Shown here one piece after another: positions 42,385 through 50,088 of a DNA stretch of 64,000 nt. The notes under the pieces were generated by a model, which saw nothing but the letters and a program-made list of their open reading frames with translations, ran no database searches and was not told where the DNA came from. Both the position numbers and the translations under genes were made by a program. Source of the stretch: Sphingopyxis sp. OAS728 (lineage in GTDB: Bacteria; Pseudomonadota; Alphaproteobacteria; Sphingomonadales; Sphingomonadaceae); assembly GCF_014873485.1 (NCBI RefSeq), contig NZ_JADBDT010000001.1:1984001-2048000 (forward strand), in the 5' to 3' direction. Numbering within the stretch: the stretch's first letter is position 1; each line of letters opens with the position of its first letter.

Positions 42385-42939
42385 GTGGCCCGCGATCTTC
42401 CCATCGGTCTGGCACTGCGCCGCTTTCGACGCCTGAACGGCATCAAACAGGGCCATGTCGCCGAACTTTTCGCGGTGTCGCAAGGCAGCGTGTCGCGATG
42501 GGAAAGCGGCGCGCATGAGCCCGATGCCGTGCACCGCGAAAAGATCGCCGCCTTCATCGCCGCGCGCACGTCCAGCGACAGCGACCATGCGCTGAAAAGG
42601 CTCGTCGAAACATCGACACAGGCCGTGCACCTGATCTGCGATTCCACCCATATCCTGTTGGCGGCGTCGAAGGCACGGGCTGCGCAGTGGGACGGCGACG
42701 CGCAATCCTATGTCGGCACGTCGCTGTGGCGCTTCGCGAGCCCCGAAATCATCCTCGCCGAAGAGCGGCTGGGCGATGCCGGCTGGTTCGAGCGCCCGTT
42801 CCAGACGCTGCACTTCGACACCGGAAGCAACGGCAGCAATCGGATCCCGGTCGCGCCGAGCCGCATCTGCTGGGAAAGCATCCCGCTTTCGGGCGGCCGC
42901 ACCGGCCGGCTGACGACGACCATCGACCGCCACGCATAA
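42385..42939 (+). CDS. XRE-type helix-turn-helix protein with a PAS-like sensory part
   Basis: 184 residues with the GTG at 42385; a TTG at 42352 is in frame with a poor leader. HTH at about 7-42 (LRRFRRLNGIKQGHVAELF and SVSRWESG, the second helix sitting in the major groove). The remainder (about 65-184) looks like a small PAS-type sensory part (HLICDSTHILLAASKARAA). No operon partner is close. A regulator of an unknown target. Confidence 0.8.
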   Translation: MARDLPIGLALRRFRRLNGIKQGHVAELFAVSQGSVSRWESGAHEPDAVHREKIAAFIAARTSSDSDHALKRLVETSTQAVHLICDSTHILLAASKARAAQWDGDAQSYVGTSLWRFASPEIILAEERLGDAGWFERPFQTLHFDTGSNGSNRIPVAPSRICWESIPLSGGRTGRLTTTIDRHA

Positions 42940-43005
42940 TTTTTTCGTTCCGGCACGCGGCGCGGCTTTCTATGCCTCCGCCATATTCGTCGCCGGGAGC
43001 ATCCG

Positions 43006-43608
43006 ATGGAACAGCCTTTACCAATCGACCCCAAGCGGCTCGAAGGCATCATTGCCTTCCTGCAGGCGGCCGAAAAGCTCAAGGATACGCTGCGGAGCGG
43101 TATCACGGCGCAAGGCCGCGCCGAGAGTACCGCCGAACATAGCTGGCGCCTCTGCCTGATGGCGATGCTGTTCGATCGCGAGCTCGGCGAGTTCGACCGG
43201 CTCAAACTGCTCAAGCTCTGCGTCATCCACGACCTCGGCGAGGCGATTTCGGGCGATGTGCCCGCGACGCAGCAGGTGGCCGGCGACGGTCGCGCCCGGC
43301 AAGAGCGTGCCGATCTTGTCAGCTTATGCGCCCCGCTTCCGCGCGATCTTGGCGAGGAGATCGTCGCGCTCTGGGACGAATATAGCACCGCCGCGTCGCC
43401 CGAGGCAGTCCTTGCCAAGGGTTTCGACAAGCTCGAAACCATGCTCCAGCACCTGATCGGGAAAAACGCACCCGACTTCGATTACCGTTTCAACCTCGGC
43501 TATGGTGCCAAGCACACGGCGCGGCATCCGCTGCTCAAGGCGCTCCGCCGCCTCGTCGACCGGGAAACGCGGGAACGCGTTGCCGCGATGCCCTTGCAAG
43601 GCGCCTAG
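43006..43608 (+). CDS. HD-domain phosphohydrolase (YfbR/HDDC2-like)
   Basis: 200 residues. The HD pattern is present: H45 in TAEHSWRL, H75-D76 (IHDLGEAISGDVPA), and an aspartate in the later KLETML helix. This small single-domain form matches 5'-nucleotidase-type dNMP phosphatases such as YfbR. ATG with AGCATCCG upstream. Its stop overlaps the convergent VOC gene by four bases. Cytoplasmic. Confidence 0.88.
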   Translation: MEQPLPIDPKRLEGIIAFLQAAEKLKDTLRSGITAQGRAESTAEHSWRLCLMAMLFDRELGEFDRLKLLKLCVIHDLGEAISGDVPATQQVAGDGRARQERADLVSLCAPLPRDLGEEIVALWDEYSTAASPEAVLAKGFDKLETMLQHLIGKNAPDFDYRFNLGYGAKHTARHPLLKALRRLVDRETRERVAAMPLQGA

Positions 43609-44033
43609 AAGCTGATCTCGACCGACGGCGCACTCCGTTCGTGCGCGCCATGATAGACCGCCTCGATATTATTCCCGTCGGGGTCGAGCAGGAAGGCGGC
43701 ATAATAGCCCGGATGATAGGGCCGCTCGCCCGGCGCGCCATTGTCGCGGCCGCCCGCGGCCAGCCCCGCCTTGTAGAAGGCGTCGACTGCCGCACGATCG
43801 GCCGCCTGAAACGCCAGATGATGCCGGCCGGTCAGCTTGCCAAGCGCGGCCGCGCTGTCGGCGGTCGATACGAACAATTCGTCGACCCAGAAATAATCCT
43901 CCGCCTCGCCGCCGATCGGCACATCGAGCACGTCGAACAGCGCGCCGTAAAAGGTGCGGCTCGCCTTCAAGTCGGCGACCACCAGCTGGATATGATCGAT
44001 CAACCGGCCGCGATGCAGCAATTGCGTTTCCAT
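43605..44033 (-). CDS. VOC (glyoxalase-like) family protein
   Basis: 142 residues. The start at 44033 gives METQLLHRGRLIDHIQLVV, and H14, E121-type positions and the D-P-D-G-N-N-I-E segment near 119-125 match dioxygenase-like VOC metal sites. A longer frame exists upstream (to 44126) without family match. Substrate unknown. Convergent with the HD gene. The region upstream holds the MarR-type palindrome belonging to the next + strand unit. Confidence 0.85.
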   Translation of the reverse strand: METQLLHRGRLIDHIQLVVADLKASRTFYGALFDVLDVPIGGEAEDYFWVDELFVSTADSAAALGKLTGRHHLAFQAADRAAVDAFYKAGLAAGGRDNGAPGERPYHPGYYAAFLLDPDGNNIEAVYHGAHERSAPSVEISF

Positions 44034-44148
44034 CCGCTTCACTCCTCTGTCACGCCCGCCTGCCGCCCTCGAAAACCCGTTCCGAAAGGATAAGGTTCCG
44101 CGTTTCGCGCTGTCAGAATTCATCACGGCCTCTTGCGCGGGCGATTTT

Positions 44149-44174
44149 TACAACATATTGCGCAATATATTGTA
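44149..44174 (+). promoter_or_regulatory. Near-perfect 26-bp operator (MarR/OhrR type) upstream of the S41-MarR unit
   Basis: ATATTGCGCAATAT is a perfect 14-bp palindrome (44155-44168). It extends to outer arms TACAA and TTGTA with one mismatched pair each side, so the whole site is symmetrical. TACAA...TTGTA ends match OhrR/MarR operators. A TTTACA at 44147 and a TATTGT near 44168 could be the promoter. The MarR gene is the second gene of the unit it precedes, so autoregulation is likely. Confidence 0.6.
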
Positions 44175-44201
44175 CGAATCACATATCAGGCAGGAAACCC
44201 G

Positions 44202-45521
44202 ATGAAAAACAATCGCTGGCCCCTTCTTCTCGCCGTCACGACCCTCTGGCTGGCGCCGGTCGCCGCGGCGGACGAAGCGCCGCTCACGGCCGCCGACAAG
44301 CGCATCGTGGTCGAACAGCTCGGTCAGACGCTTGAGGCGAATTATGTCTTTCCCGACAAGGCCAAGACGATCGCCGCGACGCTGCGCCGTCATCTCGATG
44401 CCGGCGAATATGACGCCGCGCCCGACCGGCGTACCCTCGCGAGCGAGCTGACTGACGACCTGATCGCCGCGTCGGGCGACCTGCATTTCGCGGTCGGCGT
44501 CGATCCCGAATGGGTCGCCGATTATGCCGCAAAGCAGGACCCCGCCCGCGCCGCGGCGCTACGCGAAGCCGAACGGCGCGAAGAGCTGCGGAAGAATTTC
44601 GGCTTTGCGGGCCTGCGCTATCTCGACGGCAACATCGCCTATGTCGACCTGACGCATTTCGCCGACCCCGAACCCGGCTATGACGCGGCCGCGGCCGCTA
44701 TGCGCTTCATCGAGAATGGCGACGCGGTGATCTACGACCTGCGCTACAATAATGGCGGCTATCTGGAGATGGCGCAGCTGCTCGCGAGCCAGCTCTTCCC
44801 GGGCGACAAGGATCAGGAGCTGTTCGACTATTACTACACCCTCGACGGCCGCCGCGTCGAGCGCGGCCAATGGGTGCTTCCCGCGCTGCCCGCGAAGCGG
44901 CTGACCGGCAAACCCGTCTATGTCCTCACCGGATCGACCAGCTTTTCTGCCGCCGAATGGTTCGCCTACACGCTGAAAAAGCTCGGCCGCGCTACTTTGG
45001 TCGGCGAACGCACCGCGGGCGGCGCACACCCCGTCGACCGCAAGCCCGTCGGCACCGACTTTTTCGTGCAAGTGCCGATCGGCCAGATCCGCGACCCCAT
45101 CGACCGCAGCGATTTTGAGGGACAGGGCGTTACGCCCGACCATCAGGTCGCGTCGGCCGACGCCCTAGCCGTAGCGCACCGCCTCGCGCTCGCCGATCTC
45201 GCGAAGGCCGATCCGGCGAAACAGGCCGACGCGGACTGGTTCGCACCAATGCTCGCACCGCGCCCCCATCCGACCACCGCCGCGCTCAAGGCGATCACCG
45301 GCCGCTACGAAGGACGCCGCATCGACCTCGTCGACGGCAAATTGCTCTACACCTGGCGCGAACGCCTCCGCCTGACGCTCGAACCGCTCGGCGGCGACCT
45401 GCTCGCGATCGAAGGCGTGCGCGACTTCCGCTTCCGCATCGCGCGCAAAGGCGGCAAGATCGTCGCGCTCGAACGCATCAACCGCGACGGAACGACCCAG
45501 ACCTATGCCCGCCTCGACTGA
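44202..45521 (+). CDS. Secreted S41-family peptidase
   Basis: 439 residues; ATG at 44202 with AGGAAACC upstream. Signal peptide to about residue 23 (LAPVAAADEAP). The tail-specific peptidase core is present: GSTSFSAAEWFAYTLKKLGR holds the nucleophile serine and the A-A-E segment, and GERTAGGAHPVDRKPVG follows. No PDZ domain is apparent. It should be periplasmic and degrade misfolded or lipoprotein fragments. It overlaps the MarR gene by 17 bases and is under the palindrome at 44149-44174. A second S41 gene lies at 58807-59922. Confidence 0.88.
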   Translation: MKNNRWPLLLAVTTLWLAPVAAADEAPLTAADKRIVVEQLGQTLEANYVFPDKAKTIAATLRRHLDAGEYDAAPDRRTLASELTDDLIAASGDLHFAVGVDPEWVADYAAKQDPARAAALREAERREELRKNFGFAGLRYLDGNIAYVDLTHFADPEPGYDAAAAAMRFIENGDAVIYDLRYNNGGYLEMAQLLASQLFPGDKDQELFDYYYTLDGRRVERGQWVLPALPAKRLTGKPVYVLTGSTSFSAAEWFAYTLKKLGRATLVGERTAGGAHPVDRKPVGTDFFVQVPIGQIRDPIDRSDFEGQGVTPDHQVASADALAVAHRLALADLAKADPAKQADADWFAPMLAPRPHPTTAALKAITGRYEGRRIDLVDGKLLYTWRERLRLTLEPLGGDLLAIEGVRDFRFRIARKGGKIVALERINRDGTTQTYARLD

Positions 45522-45984
45522 CATCTCCACCGATCTCGACGACATCACCTTCCTCGGCCGCCTCAGCGAAGCGTTGAGCCAGCGGATCGAGGAGCAGACG
45601 CGGCCGCTGTTCGACGAAGCCGGCATCACGGTCCCCGTGCGGTCCTGCTCGCTGCTCACCGCACTCCTTGAGGCCGGCGAAGCGTCCGCCGCCGACCTCG
45701 CGCGCGCGCTCGGCCAGTCGCATCAGCTGGTGATCCAGAAATGCCCCGCGCTGCTCCGCCTCGGCCTCATCACCCAGCACGCCGACCCCGCCGACGCGCG
45801 GCGCAAGATTTTCCGGCTGACCGATGCGGGCCGCGACCAGCTCGCCCGCATCGACGCCTATAGCGTGCAGATAACCAAGGTCTATCGCGCGCTCTTCGAG
45901 GAGGTCGGCGACGTTCACGGCGCGATATTGAGGGCGCTCAAGGCGTTGGCCGACAAGCCGCTGAGCGAACGCATCAAGCAATAG
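45505..45984 (+). CDS. MarR-family transcriptional regulator
   Basis: 159 residues. Winged helix (ALLEAGEASAADLARALGQ ... QLVIQKCPALLRLGLITQHADPADARRKIFRLTDAG): the DPADARRK wing is the MarR hallmark. C79 lies in the QLVIQKCPALL segment; OhrR-type regulators have a reactive Cys in their N-terminal region, so a redox role is possible but not proven. It follows the S41 gene with a 17-base overlap. Probably binds the palindrome at 44149-44174. Confidence 0.9.
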   Translation: MPASTDISTDLDDITFLGRLSEALSQRIEEQTRPLFDEAGITVPVRSCSLLTALLEAGEASAADLARALGQSHQLVIQKCPALLRLGLITQHADPADARRKIFRLTDAGRDQLARIDAYSVQITKVYRALFEEVGDVHGAILRALKALADKPLSERIKQ

Positions 45985-46467
45985 TCAGAGCGACCGAACC
46001 ATCACCAGCGCATCCACGAAGCCTTCAACCGGATGCGCGAACGCGCCCGGCAGGCGGCCGACGACCTCGAACCCCAGCGACTGCCACAGCCCCACCGCGC
46101 GGACATTGCTGCTGACGACGAAGTTGAACTGCATCGCGCGAAACCCGCGCTCTTTGGCATGGGCAATCGAGTGCTGCCCCATCGCCCGCGCGACCCCGCG
46201 CCCCGTTGCCGCCGCGCCCGTCACATAGCCCGCGTTGGCGACGTGCGCGCCGCCGCCCGTCTGGTTGGCGCGCAGATAATAGGTGCCGAGGACGACGCCA
46301 TCTTCCTCGGCGACGAACACCTCCTTGTCGGCACCGAACCAGTAGGTGAGCGCGGCATCTTCGGTCATATCGCGGTCGAGCGTCAGCGTTTCGCCCGCGC
46401 GGATGACGGGTTCAATGATCGCCCAGATCGCGGCGGCATCGTCGGGTGTGGCGGGACGGATCAGCAT
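45985..46467 (-). CDS. GNAT-family N-acetyltransferase (MarR-adjacent)
   Basis: 160 residues. Acetyl-CoA motif AATGRGVARAMGQH and the NFVVSSNVRAVGLWQSLGF segment are as in RimI/Pat-like enzymes. Acceptor unknown. It ends at the base after the MarR stop (convergent, zero gap), so the two transcripts meet tail to tail. Monocistronic. Confidence 0.88.
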   Translation of the reverse strand: MLIRPATPDDAAAIWAIIEPVIRAGETLTLDRDMTEDAALTYWFGADKEVFVAEEDGVVLGTYYLRANQTGGGAHVANAGYVTGAAATGRGVARAMGQHSIAHAKERGFRAMQFNFVVSSNVRAVGLWQSLGFEVVGRLPGAFAHPVEGFVDALVMVRSL

Positions 46468-46507
46468 GGCGAACGCCTATGCCCGCCCGCCCCCGCTGGC
46501 AACCACG

Positions 46508-47434
46508 CTAGATTATGCAGGCGTCCGCAATCGCCGTCACATGCCGTAGGTCGGTGCCGCAGCAACCGCCGAGGACCTTGATCCGCGGGAAGCGCTCGAC
46601 CAGCGCGCGATGGCGCGCGGCCAGGTCGGCGGGGTCGCCGATATCGAGCTCGGTCATCACGTCGAGCTCGGCATGGCTGAGGCACGACGCGTTCGCACGC
46701 ACCCCGCCGATCCGCGCCGTCCACGCCGCGCCGTCGTCCAGCACCGCATCGAAATGTGTCGGATGCGCGCAGTTGACCATATAATAAGCGGGATAGCTCC
46801 CCGTCGCGGCATCGACCGCCGCGATCGCGTCGCCCAGCGCATCGCCCGTCGGCAGCCGCCCGTCGGTCTCAACCGTAAAGCTGATCGCGACCGGCAGCCC
46901 CAGCACCCTCGCGGCATTGGTTACGCCGACCGCCTCGGGCACATTGGTCATGGTGATCGCCGCGAGCATATCGACCCCCGCCGCCGCCAGCACGCCTGCC
47001 TGATGCGCGTGATAGGCCTGCGCCTCGTCGGCGGACATGATCTTCCCCGGATCATAGCCGTCGCCGCGCGGACCGAGGCAGCCGCTGATCACGATCGGCA
47101 CGTCGGCATATTCGGCGCGCAACCCGCGCAGCAGCTCGATCGCTGCGCCGTTGAGCCCATCGAGCTCGGCGAGCGAAAACCCAAGCGGCTCGGCCCAATC
47201 GGGGCTCGCGCGCCACGTCGCGCTCTCGAGGATCAGCCCGGTGCCTTTCGTCCGCGCGAGATCGAGGAAGCCCCGATAATAGGCTTCAAGCGCATCGACG
47301 CCTTCGTCGGACGTAAACAGGGTCGCCGACGAAAAGAGCGGCAAGTCTATGCCCTTGTTGAATAAAATATCGGTTTCGAGCCCCGCGTCGGTCAGGAAAA
47401 ACCGGTCCAGTTGCGGCAATGAAGAGATCGCCAT
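46508..47434 (-). CDS. Homocysteine S-methyltransferase-family protein
   Basis: 308 residues. Zinc ligands C222 (VNCAHPTHF) and C291-C292 (LGGCCGTDLRHV), the Hcy-binding pattern of MmuM/BHMT-type enzymes that use S-methylmethionine or betaine. No cobalamin domain, so it is not a MetH. The C-terminus lacks further domains. Upstream gap 47435-47506 is short and shows no riboswitch I could recognise. It probably makes methionine from homocysteine and a sulfonium donor. Start at 47434. Confidence 0.9.
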   Translation of the reverse strand: MAISSLPQLDRFFLTDAGLETDILFNKGIDLPLFSSATLFTSDEGVDALEAYYRGFLDLARTKGTGLILESATWRASPDWAEPLGFSLAELDGLNGAAIELLRGLRAEYADVPIVISGCLGPRGDGYDPGKIMSADEAQAYHAHQAGVLAAAGVDMLAAITMTNVPEAVGVTNAARVLGLPVAISFTVETDGRLPTGDALGDAIAAVDAATGSYPAYYMVNCAHPTHFDAVLDDGAAWTARIGGVRANASCLSHAELDVMTELDIGDPADLAARHRALVERFPRIKVLGGCCGTDLRHVTAIADACII

Positions 47435-47506
47435 GCGTCGCCCTCCCTCAAATATCCTGCCCGAATATTATAAGCGAAGGCTCCGATTGTCTATTGAACC
47501 CGCGGG

Positions 47507-47905
47507 TCAGTTACTCGCCAGAAAAGGCGCCACAATTTCCTCGGTCACGCGCAGCGGCCGGCCGCTCGCCTTGTCGAGCAGCGCCCACACCGTCCGCGCC
47601 CGCACATGCACTTTGCCGTCCGCACCAGTGAATTCCATGAAGCGATCGAACTTCGCGCCCTGCGGCTTATCGGCGACCCATGTCCGCGCGGTCACCGTCT
47701 CGCCGGGGCCGAGCGCGCGGAGATAGTCGATCTCGTGCCGCACCACGACCCAGATATAGGCGTCCTTATGGCTCTGCGGCGCTGCGGCGTCCCAATGCCC
47801 CGTCGCAACCTGCTGGATCCACTGGACCCACACGGCATTGTTGACATGCCCCAGCTCGTCGATGCTCTCGGGCGTCGCAACGAGCTCGAGCCTATACTCC
47901 CTCAT
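47507..47905 (-). CDS. Acyl-CoA thioesterase (hotdog fold, YbgC/FadM-like)
   Basis: 132 residues. D16 in ESIDELGHVNNAVWVQWI is the general acid/base and the GHVNN segment the signature. It likely hydrolyses acyl-CoA or 4-hydroxybenzoyl-CoA-like thioesters. The ATG at 47905 overlaps the ilvA stop (ATGA), so it is translationally coupled to threonine deaminase, an odd pairing whose sense is unclear. The longer upstream frame is ilvA shadow. Confidence 0.9.
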   Translation of the reverse strand: MREYRLELVATPESIDELGHVNNAVWVQWIQQVATGHWDAAAPQSHKDAYIWVVVRHEIDYLRALGPGETVTARTWVADKPQGAKFDRFMEFTGADGKVHVRARTVWALLDKASGRPLRVTEEIVAPFLASN

Positions 47906-49152
47906 GCGAGCTCGACGGTGGTCACCATATAGCCCGCATCGCGGAGCGCCGCGACGAGGCTGTCGAGATGCTCGCGGTCGCGCGCTTCGCACTCGATGTC
48001 GGTGATCAGCCCCTTGGCGGGCAGCGTCGTGAAGATGCGCTGGTGATAGATTTCGATGATGTTGACCTGCTTCTCGTCGAACAGCTTCATCACCTTGAAC
48101 AGCGCGCCGGGGCGATCCTGCAAGCGGATGCGCAGCCGCGCGATGCGGCCCGACCGCGCAAGGTCGCGCAGCAGCACATTGGCGAGCAGGCGCGTGTCGA
48201 TATTGCCCCCGGTCAGCACGAGACCGACCTTGCGCCCGGCAAATTCTTCCGGATGCGCGAGCATCGCCGCGAGGCCCGCAGCACCTGCGCCCTCGACCAC
48301 CGTCTTTTCGATCTGGAGCAGCAGGCTGACCGCGCGCTCGAGATGGCGTTCGGCGACGAGCACGATATCGTCGTTGAGTTCGGCGACGAGCTTGCGGGTG
48401 TAGCCGCCCGGCTCCTTTACCGCGATACCCTCGGCCAGCGTGTCGCCCTCGCACGCCATGTCGACGCCGTTGAGCTCGGCGTACATCGACGGATAAAGCT
48501 CGGCCTGCACGCCGACGAGGCGCATGTCATTCTTGATCCCGCGCGCCGCGGTGCCCATGCCCGCGAGCAGCCCGCCGCCGCCGATCGGCACGATCAGCGT
48601 ATCGAGTTCGGGCACATCCTCGAGCATTTCGAGCGCCACCGTCCCTTGCCCCGCCGCGACATGCGGATGGTCGAAGGGATGGACAAAGGTGAGGCCGCGT
48701 TCCTTTTCGAGGACGCGCGCGTGCGCATAGGCATCGTCGAAGGTCTCGCCGTGGAGCACGATCGTCGCGCCATGGCTCGCGGTCTGCGACACTTTCACCT
48801 GCGGCGTCGTGCTCGGCATCACGATCGTCACCGGCACGCCGAGGCGCTTGCCATGATAGGCGAGGCCCTGCGCATGATTGCCTGCGGACGCCGCGATCGC
48901 GCCGCGCGCCTTCGCCTCGTCGCTGAGCAACAGCAATGCATTGAGTGCACCGCGCTCCTTATACGCCGCGGTGAACTGCAGATTCTCGAACTTCAGCCAC
49001 ACCTCTGCGCCGACCAGCTCGGACAAGGTTTGCGAATGCAGGGTAGGCGTCCGCACCACCGCGCCGTTAATTCGCCCCGCCGCCGCGCGCACATCGTCCA
49101 ATGTGATTGCCGGGAGTTCGGCGGCGGAGGTCAGGGTGAGTTGCTCTGTCAT
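47902..49152 (-). CDS. ilvA: Threonine ammonia-lyase (PLP dependent) with ACT domain
   Basis: 416 residues. PLP lysine K65 in TAAYKERGALN, SAGNHAQG phosphate-binding loop, GGGGLLAGMG, and an ACT domain from about 335 (RLRIRLQDRPGALFKVMKL). The single short ACT domain gives the 400-residue form often labelled TdcB or IlvA type. It deaminates threonine to 2-oxobutanoate for isoleucine synthesis or catabolism. It is divergent from the hydroxyisobutyrate-dehydrogenase operon (57 bases between starts) and coupled to the thioesterase gene downstream. Confidence 0.94.
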   Translation of the reverse strand: MTEQLTLTSAAELPAITLDDVRAAAGRINGAVVRTPTLHSQTLSELVGAEVWLKFENLQFTAAYKERGALNALLLLSDEAKARGAIAASAGNHAQGLAYHGKRLGVPVTIVMPSTTPQVKVSQTASHGATIVLHGETFDDAYAHARVLEKERGLTFVHPFDHPHVAAGQGTVALEMLEDVPELDTLIVPIGGGGLLAGMGTAARGIKNDMRLVGVQAELYPSMYAELNGVDMACEGDTLAEGIAVKEPGGYTRKLVAELNDDIVLVAERHLERAVSLLLQIEKTVVEGAGAAGLAAMLAHPEEFAGRKVGLVLTGGNIDTRLLANVLLRDLARSGRIARLRIRLQDRPGALFKVMKLFDEKQVNIIEIYHQRIFTTLPAKGLITDIECEARDREHLDSLVAALRDAGYMVTTVELA

Positions 49153-49209
49153 GATGCCTCGCGCCCTAGCCCATCTGGCGCGCGAAGCAAACAATGCTAT
49201 GGACCCTGC

Positions 49210-50088
49210 ATGAGCGAACAAAAATTGCGCGTCACTTTCATCGGCACCGGCGTCATGGGCGGACCGATGGCGGGCCATCTCGTCAAGGCGGGGCACGCCC
49301 TCACCGTCTATAACCGCACGCGCGCCAAGGCCGACGCGTGGACCCGCCAGCATGGCGGCACGGCGGCATCGACTCCCGCCGAGGCTGCACGCGATGCCGA
49401 TGTCGTCCTCACCTGCGTCGGCAACGACGACGATCTCGCACAAGTCACATTGGGCCGCGACGGCGCATTCAAGGCGATGCGCAAGGGCGCCCTCTTCGTC
49501 GATCACACCACCGTCTCCGCCCGCATCGCGCGCCAGCTTTCGGTCGAAGCCGAGGGGCTCGGCCTCCTCTGTCTCGACGCGCCCGTCTCGGGCGGCGAAG
49601 CGGGCGCGCAGAACGGCACACTCTCGATCATGTGCGGTGGCACCAAGGCCGCCTTCGACGCCGCGGCGCCGGTGATGGACGCCTATGCCGCGCGCATGGT
49701 CCACATTGGCGGCCCCGGCGCGGGGCAGACGACCAAGATGGTCAACCAGATTGCGATCGCGGGTGTGGTCCAGGGGCTCTCCGAAGCGCTGCGTTTCGCG
49801 CAAGCGTCGAAACTCGACACCGACAAGGTGTTCGAAGCCGTCTCGGGCGGCGCCGCCGCAAGCTGGCAGATGCTCAACCGCTGGGGCACGATGGCGAAGG
49901 ACGAGTTCGACTTCGGCTTCGCGGTCGACTGGATGCGAAAGGATTTGGGCCTCGCGCTCGACGAAGCGCGCGTCAACGGCGCGACCTTGCCTGTCGCCAG
50001 CCTCGTCGATCAATTCTACGCCGACGTGCAAAAGGCCGGCGGCGGCCGCAAGGACACCAGCTCGCTCGTGACGAGGCTCCCCAAGTGA
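49210..50088 (+). CDS. 3-hydroxyisobutyrate dehydrogenase-like oxidoreductase
   Basis: 292 residues. Rossmann motif FIGTGVMGGPMAG at about 10-22, substrate loop DAPVSGGEAGAQNGTLSIM, and catalytic lysine in GAGQTTKMVNQ. The family oxidises beta-hydroxyacids (3-hydroxyisobutyrate, tartronate semialdehyde, glyoxylate). First gene of a four-gene operon; its stop overlaps the amidohydrolase start (GTGA at 50085-50088). Confidence 0.92.
   Translation: MSEQKLRVTFIGTGVMGGPMAGHLVKAGHALTVYNRTRAKADAWTRQHGGTAASTPAEAARDADVVLTCVGNDDDLAQVTLGRDGAFKAMRKGALFVDHTTVSARIARQLSVEAEGLGLLCLDAPVSGGEAGAQNGTLSIMCGGTKAAFDAAAPVMDAYAARMVHIGGPGAGQTTKMVNQIAIAGVVQGLSEALRFAQASKLDTDKVFEAVSGGAAASWQMLNRWGTMAKDEFDFGFAVDWMRKDLGLALDEARVNGATLPVASLVDQFYADVQKAGGGRKDTSSLVTRLPK

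Noticed and set aside
44074..44099. Possible EcfG promoter upstream of the VOC gene (GGAAC on the minus strand, 17 bases, GGTT)
   Set aside because: The -10 is GGTT rather than CGTT; judged too weak to list.
47968..50088. 706-codon + strand frame, the front antisense to ilvA and the end in the hydroxyisobutyrate dehydrogenase
   Set aside because: Only the part after 49210 has a family; upstream portion is shadow, so the start was moved.
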